A stretch of 64,000 nt of DNA, from the NCBI GenBank assembly GCA_039933105.1, contig JBDTOT010000023.1, positions 1 through 64,000 of the forward strand, given 5' to 3'. The notes below the pieces were generated by a model. That model was not told the origin of the DNA, searched no databases, and saw nothing but the letters and a program-made list of their open reading frames with translations. A program made the position numbers and the translations under genes. This document shows, piece after piece, positions 18,025-26,880 of this stretch (position 1 is its first letter; each line of letters starts with the position of its first letter). This stretch comes from FEN-1219 sp039933105. GTDB lineage: Bacteria; Pseudomonadota; Gammaproteobacteria; Steroidobacterales; Rariloculaceae.

Positions 18025-18636
18025 ATGCGTTCGATTCTGCTGCTGGGCGTCGTCGTCTCGGTTGTGATCGCGTTTGCGATCGGCCGACTGTCGGCGCAGG
18101 AGTCTCCGGCGTCGTGCCGGATGTGTCCGTCCACGTACATCCCGGCCAGCGAGATCGCAGAGTTCACGGCGCTTGGGCGCGCGGACCTGTCGCTGCTCGA
18201 TCAGCAGATGCGCGCGATCGACATTGGCAAGTCGCAGGTCGAGGTCGCTCTCGTGCATCGCGGCAAACTGGACAAGGTGGGTGCGCGCTCGGTGGCCGAG
18301 CACGATCTCGTGAGCGAGGTGTATTACGTACTGAGCGGCTCCGGCACCAACCGAACGGGGCCGGACCTCGTGGACCAGAAGCGGCGGCCGGCCACGGACC
18401 GCGCCGTGCGTCTGCTGAACGGCCCCGGCGGCGACGCAGCCGACATACGCAACGCCGCGGAGCACGAGCTCAAGGCCGGCGACGTGCTTGTCATTCCCGC
18501 CGGCACCGGCCACCAATTCACGAAGATCGACGATCACATTACGTATCTGGTGGTCCGCGTCGACCCGGACAAGGTGGTTCCCCTCATGGACGAAGCCGCT
18601 TCGCAAGCCTATCGTGCCGCCCATCGGCGGAAGTAG
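18025..18636 (+). CDS. exported cupin-domain protein
   Basis: The 203-residue protein has an N-terminal hydrophobic segment (signal peptide or anchor, residues 3-22), a short Cys-containing stretch (S-C-R-M-C-P), and a cupin region. Cupin motif 1 is near E-H-D-L-V-S-E-V-Y-Y-V-L-S-G-S-G; motif 2 contains L-K-A-G-D-V-L-V-I-P-A-G-T-G-H-Q-F. The His and Glu residues could bind a metal. A 20-residue insert with several Arg/Asp lies between the motifs. Function unknown. It lies between the aldo/keto reductase-like and DsbA-like genes on the same strand. Confidence 0.75.
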   Translation: MRSILLLGVVVSVVIAFAIGRLSAQESPASCRMCPSTYIPASEIAEFTALGRADLSLLDQQMRAIDIGKSQVEVALVHRGKLDKVGARSVAEHDLVSEVYYVLSGSGTNRTGPDLVDQKRRPATDRAVRLLNGPGGDAADIRNAAEHELKAGDVLVIPAGTGHQFTKIDDHITYLVVRVDPDKVVPLMDEAASQAYRAAHRRK

Positions 18637-18645
18637 AGTGGCGGC

Positions 18646-19287
18646 ATGAGAATCGATTTCGTTGCAGACGTGGCGTGCCCGTGGTGCGCAATCGGCTTGG
18701 CCGCGCTCGACACGGCGATCGAGCGCATTGGACCTTCCCTCGAGGTCGAGCTGCACATGCAGCCGTTCGAATTGAATCCCGGCATGCCGCCGGAAGGCGA
18801 TGAGGTTGCGAACTACCTCAAGAGCAAATACGGCATGTCGGACGAACAGCTCGTCGCCGGCCAGACGCAGCTCAAAGCGCGTGGTGCAGAGGAAGGCTTC
18901 GAATTCGGCGAACGCAAGTACGTGTGGAATACGTTCGACGCACATCGAATGGTGCGGTGGTCGGCCACGGAGGGCGCACCGGGCGCGCAACATGCACTGA
19001 AGCGCGCGATGTTCGTGGCGTATCACGGCGAAGGCCGCAACCCGTCCGATCCGGGCGTGCTGATCGATCTCGTCACTGCAGTCGGACTCGACGTCGACCG
19101 CGCGCGGGAGGTGCTTGCCTCGGACGCGTTCGCCGACGAGGTGCGTGCTGCCGAGCAGTTCTGGCAGGAGATCGGCATCCATGCCGTGCCGGCCGTCGTG
19201 ATCAACCGCAAGCACTTGATCTCGGGCGGCCAGCCGAGCGCGGTATTCGAGCGCGCGTTGCGCGAGCTCGCCGAAGAACAAGAGTAG
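18646..19287 (+). CDS. DsbA-family oxidoreductase, FrnE-like
   Basis: The 213-residue thioredoxin-fold protein has the active site C11-P-W-C14 at the end of the first strand and the FrnE hallmark Q-P-F-E-L-N-P-x-M-P near residue 44. A late V-P-A-V-V-I segment contains the cis-Pro. There is no signal peptide, so it should be cytoplasmic, as FrnE is. Probable role: dithiol/disulfide exchange, perhaps under oxidative stress. Starts nine bases after the cupin stop. Confidence 0.9.
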   Translation: MRIDFVADVACPWCAIGLAALDTAIERIGPSLEVELHMQPFELNPGMPPEGDEVANYLKSKYGMSDEQLVAGQTQLKARGAEEGFEFGERKYVWNTFDAHRMVRWSATEGAPGAQHALKRAMFVAYHGEGRNPSDPGVLIDLVTAVGLDVDRAREVLASDAFADEVRAAEQFWQEIGIHAVPAVVINRKHLISGGQPSAVFERALRELAEEQE

Positions 19288-19300
19288 GAAGGAGCGGCAC

Positions 19301-19894
19301 ATGCTTCGAGTAATGGCAATCGTATTGCTGGCGGCGCAGCTCACGGGCTGTGGCTACAACCGGTTTCAGACACAGGACGAGCAGACCAAAGCTGCGTGGT
19401 CCGAGGTGCTGAACCAGTATCAGCGCCGCGCCGATTTGATCCCGAATCTCGTCGAGACCGTGCGCGGCTTCGCGCAGCAGGAACAGACCGTGCTGCTCGG
19501 CGTGACGGAAGCGCGTGCGAAGGTCGGTTCGGTGAAAGCCACGCCCGAGCTCGTCAACGACCCCAAGGCGTTTCAGCAGTTCCAGGCCGCGCAGAGCGAG
19601 CTCTCGGGCGCGCTGTCGCGCCTCATGGTCGTCGTCGAAATGTATCCGGATTTGAAGTCCGACCAGAACTTCCGCGATCTGCAGGCGCAGCTCGAAGGCA
19701 CGGAAAACAGGATCACGGTGGCTCGCAACCGTTACATCGAGTCTGTGCAGAACTACAACGTCACGGTGCGCAGCTTCCCGAGCAATATCACGGCGATGAT
19801 GTTCGGCTATCAGCAGAAGGCGAACTTCACCGTGGAGAACGAGGCGCAGATCTCGAAACCGCCGCAGGTCGACTTCAGCCGTCCGAAGCAATGA
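19301..19894 (+). CDS. LemA family lipoprotein
   Basis: The 197-residue protein carries a lipobox (L-T-G-C, Cys17) and the LemA signature: Y-N-R-F-Q near the N-terminus, then W-S-E-V-L-N-Q-Y-Q-R-R-A-D-L-I-P-N-L-V-E-T-V. Long amphipathic helices follow. GGAAGGAG precedes the ATG. It is followed by two TPM-domain genes, an arrangement commonly seen for LemA, so the three probably act at the envelope together. The molecular function of LemA is not settled. Confidence 0.92.
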   Translation: MLRVMAIVLLAAQLTGCGYNRFQTQDEQTKAAWSEVLNQYQRRADLIPNLVETVRGFAQQEQTVLLGVTEARAKVGSVKATPELVNDPKAFQQFQAAQSELSGALSRLMVVVEMYPDLKSDQNFRDLQAQLEGTENRITVARNRYIESVQNYNVTVRSFPSNITAMMFGYQQKANFTVENEAQISKPPQVDFSRPKQ

Positions 19895-19922
19895 GCGCAG
19901 GCGCTGCGTGCGTGGCCTGACG

Positions 19923-20795
19923 ATGCACGCCTTCCGGCGCGGCTTTGCCGCGTTCGGCCTCATGCTATTGTTCGTGGCCGCGCTGGCGTTGGCGCAACAG
20001 CCCGTGCCGCCGCGCGCGGCGCGTGTGACGGACTTGACCAATACGTTGCCCGCGGCTACGCAAGCCGCGCTCGATCGCAAGCTCGCGGCGTTCGAGGCAC
20101 GCAAGGGTAGCCAGATCGCGGTACTGCTCGTGGCGACCACCGCGCCCGAGTCGATCGAGCAATACTCGCAACGCGTTGCCGAAGCGTGGAAGCTCGGCCG
20201 TGCCGGCGTCGACGACGGCGTGCTGCTGCTCGTCGCGGTGCAGGACCGGCGCGCGCGATTCGAGATCGGCTACGGGTTGGAAGGCGCGGTGCCCGACGCG
20301 CTCGCGCGGCGCGTCATCGCCGAGCAACTGGCGCCGAAGTTCAGGGATGGCGACTACGCCGGCGGCATCGACGCGGGTCTGGACGCGCTGATCGGCCTCG
20401 TCGAGGGCGAGCCGTTGCCCGAGCCGGCCGCCCGCGCGCCCGATGTCGAGCCGTGGGGCGCCATGCCCGTGCTGCTGATATTCGCGGCGTTCGTGGCACC
20501 GCTGTTCCGCCGCATCTTCGGTACGCTGTTTGGCTCGTTGGCACTGGGCGCGGGCGCCGGATTCATCGTGTGGCTCGTCAGCAGCGTGCTGTTCGCTTCC
20601 GTGCTCGTGGGTGGCCTGGTGTTCGTGTTCGCGCTCGCCGGCATCGGTGGCGGTGCTGGCCGGTGGGCCTCTCGCGGCGGCCCGTTCGGCGGCATGCCGG
20701 GAGGTTTCGGCGGGGGCTTCGGCGGAGGCGGGGGCGGTGGCTTTCGCGGGGGCGGCGGGCGTTTCGGCGGCGGCGGTGCGTCGGGAGGCTGGTAG
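19923..20795 (+). CDS. TPM-domain membrane protein with Gly-rich tail (YgcG-like)
   Basis: The 290-residue protein has a signal peptide (ending A-L-A-Q near residue 26) and a TPM domain (R-V-T-D-L-T-N-T-L-P, then G-V-D-D-G-V-L-L-L-V-A and F-E-I-G-Y-G-L-E-G). Two transmembrane segments (about 180-240) and a low-complexity Gly/Phe tail complete it. ATG 19923 is chosen over GTG 19908 because the signal peptide starts there. It lies 28 bases after lemA and is followed at two bases by a second TPM gene. Confidence 0.9.
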   Translation: MHAFRRGFAAFGLMLLFVAALALAQQPVPPRAARVTDLTNTLPAATQAALDRKLAAFEARKGSQIAVLLVATTAPESIEQYSQRVAEAWKLGRAGVDDGVLLLVAVQDRRARFEIGYGLEGAVPDALARRVIAEQLAPKFRDGDYAGGIDAGLDALIGLVEGEPLPEPAARAPDVEPWGAMPVLLIFAAFVAPLFRRIFGTLFGSLALGAGAGFIVWLVSSVLFASVLVGGLVFVFALAGIGGGAGRWASRGGPFGGMPGGFGGGFGGGGGGGFRGGGGRFGGGGASGGW

Positions 20796-20797
20796 CG

Positions 20798-21286
20798 ATG
20801 CGCGTCGTCCCTCACCTGCTGCTGCCGCGCGTCGTGTTGAACCGGCGGTTCCCGGCGCCGACGCTGAAGGCCATCGAAGGCGCGATCGGCGCGTCGGAGA
20901 AGCGCCATCGAGCCGAAATCCGGTTCGCGATCGAGGTGGCGCTCGATGTGCGCGCCTTATGGCGCGTTCGCACGGTACGCGACCGCGCGCTCGAGGTGTT
21001 CGCCGAACTCGGTGTGTGGAGCACGGCAGAGCGCAACGGCGTGCTGATCTACGTGCTGCTGGCCGAGCGCCACGTCGAGATCGTGGCCGATCAGGGGTTC
21101 AAGGGCCGCGTCGGCGACGCCGAATGGCGCGAAGTCTGCGCGCTGATCGAGCGGGAATTCGCACACAGCCGCTGGTGTGACGGCGCCCTGCACGGCATCG
21201 AAGCCGCCACGGCCTTGCTCGCGCGCGAGTTCCCGACGAGCGGGCAAAACCGCAACGAGCAGCCCGACCGCCCGGTCATTCTCTAA
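20798..21286 (+). CDS. second TPM-domain protein, soluble
   Basis: The 162-residue protein has the core strands of the TPM fold (R-N-G-V-L-I-Y-V-L-L and H-V-E-I-V-A-D-Q-G-F) but no clear signal peptide or membrane segment. Such small TPM proteins often follow a Gly-rich TPM membrane protein, as here at two bases. It may be a cytoplasmic partner of the preceding protein. ATG 20798 is used; the open frame extends far upstream only as an antiphase shadow of the previous gene. Confidence 0.83.
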   Translation: MRVVPHLLLPRVVLNRRFPAPTLKAIEGAIGASEKRHRAEIRFAIEVALDVRALWRVRTVRDRALEVFAELGVWSTAERNGVLIYVLLAERHVEIVADQGFKGRVGDAEWREVCALIEREFAHSRWCDGALHGIEAATALLAREFPTSGQNRNEQPDRPVIL

Positions 21287-21304
21287 ACCCGAATAACTTC
21301 AAGA

Positions 21305-23383
21305 TCAATTAGTTAGGCCAAGCTCCTCGAGTAACGCGTTAGCCCGGTACACCTTCGTCAGGCCTTCGCGAATAATCGCCGTATCCACGGCCACGGCGCG
21401 GTTGCGCGCCGCATCGAAGCCATACGAACCGCTGATCGAGTGAATGTTGCCGTCGAAGATCAGGCCTACGACGCGACCATCGGCTGCGATCAGCGGGCTG
21501 CCGGAGTTGCCGCCGACGATGTCGTTGTCCGTGGCCACGTTGAACGGCGTCGTGAGGTCGAGCGTCGGGCGCACAGCCTGCCAACTTTGGGGCACTGCGA
21601 ACGGCGGCCTGCCGGTCGCGCGCTCGAACAGCCGCGCGAGGCGAGTCAGCGGATCGACAGCGGTGCCGTTCTCGTCCCAGCCGCGTACGGCGCCGAACGA
21701 GAGCCGCAGCGTGAACGTGGCGTCCGGGTAGACGGCGGTGCCGAACGCCGCAAACTTCGCGCGTGCGATCTGCTCGTGTGCCGCATCGATCACGGCCTCG
21801 ACCTCATCCTCGTGCCATTTGCGGAGCTCGCGCCCCAGGGGGTCGAGCCGCTTGGCAAGCACGATCAACGGGTCGGTGCTCGCGTCGATCGCGGGCTGGC
21901 CGCCTTTCCACAGGGCGAGGCGTACGGCCGGATCGGCCAGCTTCGAGCCGTCGATCAGTCGCGCTGCGAGCGAGTCCGGCGTGTCGTCCGTCAGTAGCTG
22001 GCGTACCACCGGGTCGTCGGGACCGAGCCATTCGCGCATGCGCTCGAGCCCGAACGACAACGTCAGGCGCTCGAGCTCGGGATAGATCGGCACGGCTGCG
22101 CCGAGCTGTTGCTCGATACGCGGTAACGCCGCATCGGCGTACTCGCGCAGCCTCTCGGTGTTCGGCTTCGTGCGCTCGGCGGCCGCGCGCACGAGCAGGC
22201 GCGCGTAGCGGAACAGGCTGCTGCTGAAGCCGCTGCCGTTCTCGACGTACACGTACGGCAGCCAGCGTCGCTGCTCGGCGGCCAGCGCCGCCTCGATTCG
22301 TGCCCAGGGGTCGCCGCTGACGGTGGCATTGAGCGCCGCGCTCTGCGAGATCTTGCGTTGCAAATCTGCTTCGGCGTCCTGTTTCGTCTGGAGCAGGCTG
22401 TCGTCCAGCAACGCGTCGAGCTGTTTGCGCTGGACCTTGATCGTGTTCTCGAGCCCAAACAGGTTGTCCTGAACGATGCGCGCCGCGGCGTCGCCCGTCT
22501 TCGCGAACTGGATGTACCGGCCGCGCAGCTCGGACGCCCGGAGCAGCGCCTGTGGCAGCCGGCGGTCGCGCAGCGCCTTGAGCTCGGCGACGGTCAGCTG
22601 TCGGTCGGTCGAGCCCGGGTGGCCCGCGACGAATACCGGGTCACCGGCCTTCGGTCCTGCGAAATTGATCGTCAGGTGGTTGGGCGTCGCGGCGGGCTGG
22701 CCGTTCACATACGCGCGCAGCAGCGACATGTCGAAGTCCCAGCGTGGGAACTGGAAGTTGTCGGGGTCGCCACCGAATGCCGCGATCGCGTCCTCGGGGG
22801 CGAACACCAGCCGCACATCGTCATAGCGGCGGTACTTATAAAGCCAGTACTGCCCGCCGTCGTACAAAGTAACGGCCTGGCATTTCAACGAGCTACGAGA
22901 CTTTCTGGAAGCATCCTCGCAGGTCTGTTCGAGGCCTACGAGCGTCTGGCGGCGCCGTTCGTGGGCGGCCTTGTCGTCGAGGTTCTTGAGCGCAGCTGCC
23001 ACCTTGGCGGTCACGTCCTCCGTGGCCTCGAGCACCTCGGCGATCTGCACGGGGCAACGCAGCTCGTCGGCGCGTGTCGCGGCCGCGAAGCCGCTGTCGA
23101 TCAGGCTTTCGTCGCGCGTCGAGTTCTGGGCGAGGCAGTTCTCGACGCAGTGGTGGTTCGTGAGCAGCAGACCCTGCGCCGACACGAACGACGCCGTGCA
23201 GTTCGACAGCCGCACCGTGGCGAACCGCACGCGGTCGAGCCAGGCCTGATCGATGTTCGCGCCGTAACGCTGCGAGACGGTGGCGCGGGGGAAATTGTCG
23301 AAGGTCCACATACCTTCGTCGGCGAATGCCGGGGCGCTCGCACCGGCGAGCAACGCGAGGGCGGCGACAGCGGCGCGGTTCAT
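21305..23383 (-). CDS. S46 family serine peptidase (DPP7/DPP11 type)
   Basis: The 692-residue protein has a signal peptide (A-F-A cleavage after residue 21) and the S46 core: catalytic H77/H78 region in L-T-N-H-H-C-V-E-N and catalytic Ser near 629 in G-N-S-G-S-P. Length and C-terminal L-L-E-E-L-G suit dipeptidyl peptidases DPP7/DPP11. It would act in the periplasm, removing dipeptides from peptide N-termini. The start ATG overlaps the stop of the ModA-like gene (ATGA). The frame stays open upstream only through the overlapped gene. Confidence 0.92.
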   Translation of the reverse strand: MNRAAVAALALLAGASAPAFADEGMWTFDNFPRATVSQRYGANIDQAWLDRVRFATVRLSNCTASFVSAQGLLLTNHHCVENCLAQNSTRDESLIDSGFAAATRADELRCPVQIAEVLEATEDVTAKVAAALKNLDDKAAHERRRQTLVGLEQTCEDASRKSRSSLKCQAVTLYDGGQYWLYKYRRYDDVRLVFAPEDAIAAFGGDPDNFQFPRWDFDMSLLRAYVNGQPAATPNHLTINFAGPKAGDPVFVAGHPGSTDRQLTVAELKALRDRRLPQALLRASELRGRYIQFAKTGDAAARIVQDNLFGLENTIKVQRKQLDALLDDSLLQTKQDAEADLQRKISQSAALNATVSGDPWARIEAALAAEQRRWLPYVYVENGSGFSSSLFRYARLLVRAAAERTKPNTERLREYADAALPRIEQQLGAAVPIYPELERLTLSFGLERMREWLGPDDPVVRQLLTDDTPDSLAARLIDGSKLADPAVRLALWKGGQPAIDASTDPLIVLAKRLDPLGRELRKWHEDEVEAVIDAAHEQIARAKFAAFGTAVYPDATFTLRLSFGAVRGWDENGTAVDPLTRLARLFERATGRPPFAVPQSWQAVRPTLDLTTPFNVATDNDIVGGNSGSPLIAADGRVVGLIFDGNIHSISGSYGFDAARNRAVAVDTAIIREGLTKVYRANALLEELGLTN

Positions 23384-24144
23384 GGCGCGCCGGGCCGGTA
23401 GCCGAAGTCTGAGATCGTTCTGGCGGCAGGCGCGCTGCGCAGGAATTTCAGGAACTCGCGCGCCGCGACGTTCTCTCGGCCGTGCGCGAGCAGCACTGCG
23501 TCTTGGCGAAGCGGCGCGTGCAACTCCTCGGGCACCGGGAAGTAGGCCGTCGGATCCCCGTAGGCGATGGCCTGCGACATCGCGACGAATGCGAGATCTG
23601 CGTTGCGCGTTTCGGCTTGCGCGAAGGTCTGCGCAATGCTCTGCCCGCGCACGAGGCGCGGCTGCAGCGTGTCCCAGAGGCCGAGCGCCTGCAACGTCTG
23701 TTGCGCCGCGAGGCCATACGGAGCGAGGTCCGGATTGGCAATTGCGAGCCAACGAAAATTCTGGCTGCGCAACGCGTCGAGGTTTAGGGGCGCAAATTTT
23801 CGTGGTTCCCGCGTGAATAGCACTAGAGTGCCCACGGCGTACGTGAAGCGCATGGAGCCGTCGCCGCGGCCGTGTGCGACGAGTTTCGCAATCGTCTCCT
23901 GGTCCGCGGAGAGCATGACGTCGAACGGCGCCCCGTTCGTGATCTGCGCATATAGCTGCCCGGTGCTGCCCGAGACGACCGAGAGCTTGTGCGTGCCGGT
24001 CTGCTCGAAGGTGCGCTGCAGCGCTTCGAGCGGAGCCAGAAAATTGGCCGCGACGGCCACGGTGGCCGAGTCGGCGCCGGCGTGCGCAGACGCACCGCCA
24101 AGCAACGCGGCCGCGACGAGCAGGGGTCTGAAGCAGGTTCTCAT
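23380..24144 (-). CDS. modA: ModA-like molybdate/anion-binding periplasmic protein
   Basis: The 254-residue protein has a signal peptide (cleavage near A-H-A, residue 22) and a ModA fold: V-A-V-A-A-N-F-L-A-P-L-E-A-L, then S-G-S-T-G-Q-L-Y-A-Q-I-T-N-G-A-P-F-D-V-M-L-S-A-D, and F-V-A-M-S-Q near the C-terminus. It should bind molybdate, tungstate or a similar oxyanion. No modB or modC gene lies in the window, so its permease is elsewhere or it has another role. Its stop overlaps the S46 peptidase start by four bases. Confidence 0.85.
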   Translation of the reverse strand: MRTCFRPLLVAAALLGGASAHAGADSATVAVAANFLAPLEALQRTFEQTGTHKLSVVSGSTGQLYAQITNGAPFDVMLSADQETIAKLVAHGRGDGSMRFTYAVGTLVLFTREPRKFAPLNLDALRSQNFRWLAIANPDLAPYGLAAQQTLQALGLWDTLQPRLVRGQSIAQTFAQAETRNADLAFVAMSQAIAYGDPTAYFPVPEELHAPLRQDAVLLAHGRENVAAREFLKFLRSAPAARTISDFGYRPGAP

Positions 24145-24231
24145 TCGCGTGTTTTAGCAGAGCAAAAGGGCGCCGCCTACTGCATATTTCGTGTGACGGT
24201 GGCGATGGCGGCGTGTGGCATGATCGACGCC

Positions 24232-26061
24232 ATGTCGTCTCTGCCTCTTTCGCCCGCAACCGCCGCCGACCGGGCGCGCCACATATTGCGCGAAACGTTC
24301 GGGTATGCGGTGTTTCGCGACCAGCAGGAGCAGGTCATCGGGGCCGCGCTCGACGGGCGCGACTCGCTGGTGCTGATGCCGACCGGCGGCGGTAAGTCGC
24401 TGTGCTTTCAGATCCCCGCGCTCGTTCGCGACGGCGTCGGCATCGTCGTGTCGCCGCTCATTGCGCTGATGGAGGACCAGGTCGGTGCGCTGCGCGAGGC
24501 CGGTGTCTCGGCCGCGTTCTTGAATTCGACGCTGAAGCCCGCCGAGCAGCGCAGCGTAATCGCCGCGCTGCGTTCCGGCGAGCTCGAGCTGCTGTATCTC
24601 GCGCCGGAGCGGCTGCTGCAGCCCGAGACCCTGGACCTGCTCGCCGATGTGCCCGTGGCGCTGATCGCAATCGACGAAGCGCACTGCGTGTCGCAGTGGG
24701 GCCATGACTTCCGCACGGAATATCTCGGCTTGAGCGCGCTAAAGAGTCGATTTCCCGGCGTACCGCGCATGGCGTTGACGGCCACGGCCACCGTCCCCAC
24801 GCGGGACGAGATCGTCGCGCGGCTTGAGCTCAACTCGCCGGACGTGTTCGTGTCGAGTTTCGATCGGGCGAACATCCGCTACTCCGTCCGCAGCAAAACC
24901 GATGCGCGCCGCCAGCTGCTCGACTTCCTGCAAGGTCATCGCGAGGAAGCGGGCATCGTGTACTGCCTGTCGCGCGCCAAGGTGGAGAGCGTGGCCGAAT
25001 GGTTGAATGAGCAGGGCTTCTCCGCCGTGCCGTACCACGCAGGGCTTTCGAACGACCAACGCGCCTCGAATCAGCGCCGGTTTTTGAACGAGGACGGGCT
25101 CATCGTCGTCGCGACGATCGCGTTTGGAATGGGCATCGACAAACCGGACGTGCGTTTCGTCGCGCATCTCGATCTGCCGAAGAGCATGGAGTCGTACTAC
25201 CAGGAGACCGGCCGAGCGGGGCGCGACGGCGAGCCGGCCGACGCGTGGATGGTATACGGGCTGCAGGATGTCGTGCAGCTGCGCGCGCTCGTCGAAAGTT
25301 CGGAAGCGGGGGAGGAGCACAAGCGGCGCGAGCTACGCAAGCTCGACGCGCTGCTCGGTTGGTGCGAAGTCACGGAGTGCCGACGGCGGCCGCTGCTCGC
25401 GTATTTCGACGAGCAGCTCACGGCCGACTGCGGCAACTGCGACAACTGTCTCACTCCGCCGGCGACGTTCGACGGCACCGAAGCCGCACGCAAGCTACTG
25501 TCCGCCGTGTATCGCACCGGCCAGATGTTTGGCGCGGCGCATGTGATCGATGTGTTGCTCGGCAACGCAACGGAAAAGGTCGAACGCCATCGACACGAGC
25601 GGCTGTCGGTATTCGGCCTCGGCGCCGACTGGCCAGCTCCCACCTGGCGCTCGTTGCTACGCCAGCTGATCGTACGCGGCTACGTGCAAGTCGATCACGC
25701 CCGCTACGGCGCGCTGGTGCTCACGGACGCGAGCCGCCCCTTGCTGCGTGGCGAAGCGCAGATGCGTGTGCGCGAAGATGCGCGCGCGGCTACCCCACGT
25801 AAGAAAACCCGAGCCGCTGCGCCCGTCGATCTCACGCCCGGCGACGAGCCTCTGTGGCAAGCACTACGCGACTGCCGCAGGCGTCTCGCCACCGAGCACA
25901 ACGTGCCGCCCTACGTGATCTTCCACGACGCGACGCTGCGCGAAATGTTGCGCGCCCGGCCCGACTCGCGCGAAGCCCTGTTGGCGATCTCGGGCGTCGG
26001 CCAGTCGAAACTCGAGCGCTACGGCGACGACTTCCTGGCCGTCCTCCGCTCCGCCGCGTAG
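24232..26061 (+). CDS. recQ: ATP-dependent DNA helicase RecQ
   Basis: The 609-residue helicase has Walker A T51-G-G-G-K-S, the D-E-A-H box (I-D-E-A-H-C-V-S-Q-W-G), and the RecQ zinc module with four Cys (C-E-V-T-E-C ... C-G-N-C-D-N-C). A C-terminal HRDC domain ends G-V-G-Q-S-K-L-E-R-Y-G. This length equals that of E. coli RecQ. It unwinds DNA in recombination and fork repair. ATG 24232 is used; ATG 24220 is a possible alternative. Divergent from the ModA-like gene across 87 bases. Confidence 0.96.
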   Translation: MSSLPLSPATAADRARHILRETFGYAVFRDQQEQVIGAALDGRDSLVLMPTGGGKSLCFQIPALVRDGVGIVVSPLIALMEDQVGALREAGVSAAFLNSTLKPAEQRSVIAALRSGELELLYLAPERLLQPETLDLLADVPVALIAIDEAHCVSQWGHDFRTEYLGLSALKSRFPGVPRMALTATATVPTRDEIVARLELNSPDVFVSSFDRANIRYSVRSKTDARRQLLDFLQGHREEAGIVYCLSRAKVESVAEWLNEQGFSAVPYHAGLSNDQRASNQRRFLNEDGLIVVATIAFGMGIDKPDVRFVAHLDLPKSMESYYQETGRAGRDGEPADAWMVYGLQDVVQLRALVESSEAGEEHKRRELRKLDALLGWCEVTECRRRPLLAYFDEQLTADCGNCDNCLTPPATFDGTEAARKLLSAVYRTGQMFGAAHVIDVLLGNATEKVERHRHERLSVFGLGADWPAPTWRSLLRQLIVRGYVQVDHARYGALVLTDASRPLLRGEAQMRVREDARAATPRKKTRAAAPVDLTPGDEPLWQALRDCRRRLATEHNVPPYVIFHDATLREMLRARPDSREALLAISGVGQSKLERYGDDFLAVLRSAA

Positions 26062-26131
26062 AGAATCCTGCAACTAGGCAAAACCCAGCACCGTCTTTAT
26101 GCTGCGCGGTACGCGTTTCGTGGGGGAGTTC

Positions 26132-26863
26132 ATGCGTAAACCGCCAACGTCAGCCCGTATCCTCGTGGCGCTGCTCGGCCTGTCGCTGGCCGGCGTGGCG
26201 GCTGCCACGCGGCCGGATTTCACCGGCGTGTGGGGCGTGTATCGCGAGCCCGGCGCCGCGGCCCCGCAACGCGGTGCGCCGCAACCGGCGTTACCGCTCA
26301 AGCCCGAAGCCAAAGCGAAGATCGACGCATACCACGCGCTCGTCGACAAGAGCGGTGACACGCCGGGCGGCTTTTGCCTTGGCACCGGCATGCCGGGCTC
26401 GATGCTCGGCTCCGGCGGCTACCCGATGGAGGTCGTTCAGCACGACAAGATGTTCGTCGTCGTGTACGAAGCGCACACCGAAGTGCGGCACATCTACTTA
26501 GGCGAGCGCGCGAAAGAGCAGGATCTGTTCCCCGATCGCAACGGCTATTCGTTCGGCCGTTGGGACGGTGACAGCCTGATCGTCGAAACCACGCATCTGA
26601 AGGAGGCCGTCGATCAGGCGCGCTATCCGCACAGCGACCAAGCGAAGATCGTCGAGGAGTATCGTCTCGTGACGAACGACGACGGCAGCAAGGTGCTGAT
26701 CGCCAACATGACACTGACCGACCCCACGTTCTACACGCAGCCAATCAAGGCCGAGAAGAAATGGCAGTACCAGCCGGGGATCCGCCTGTTACCGTACGAG
26801 TGCACGGAGCCCGCGTGGGAAGCGCACCTCGAAGAGCTCGCGAACAAACAGGCCGCGCACTAG
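26132..26863 (+). CDS. secreted protein of the two-Cys DUF6152-partner family
   Basis: The 243-residue protein has a signal peptide (ending V-A-A-A near residue 27) and then P-D-F-T-G-V-W. The family pattern continues with G-F-C-L-G-T-G-M-P, E-A-H-T-E-V-R-H-I-Y, G-Y-S-F-G-R-W-D-G-D-S-L-I-V-E-T-T, and a second Cys in P-Y-E-C-T-E-P. The two Cys and the G-x-S-x-G-x-W motif recur in four other proteins here (32136, 33206, 48822, 55488). Its function is unknown. A DUF6152 gene follows after 17 bases. ATG 26132 is preceded by GGGGGAG. Confidence 0.83.
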   Translation: MRKPPTSARILVALLGLSLAGVAAATRPDFTGVWGVYREPGAAAPQRGAPQPALPLKPEAKAKIDAYHALVDKSGDTPGGFCLGTGMPGSMLGSGGYPMEVVQHDKMFVVVYEAHTEVRHIYLGERAKEQDLFPDRNGYSFGRWDGDSLIVETTHLKEAVDQARYPHSDQAKIVEEYRLVTNDDGSKVLIANMTLTDPTFYTQPIKAEKKWQYQPGIRLLPYECTEPAWEAHLEELANKQAAH

Positions 26864-26880
26864 TGTGGTCGGAGACGCCA

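Noticed and set aside
17107..19344. Long antisense open frame of 745 codons on the minus strand
   Set aside because: It overlaps four well-supported plus-strand genes (aldo/keto reductase-like, cupin, DsbA, LemA start). High GC leaves few stops in the complementary frame. The translation is rich in Arg and His, with no domain.
23380..24144. A molybdate transport operon
   Set aside because: Only a ModA-like gene is seen. No permease or ATPase gene lies anywhere in the window.
21305..24259. Single open frame spanning the S46 peptidase and the ModA-like gene
   Set aside because: The ModA-like protein is coded in another frame of the same strand and the S46 signal peptide begins at 23383; the upstream part of the frame is Arg-rich and has no domain.
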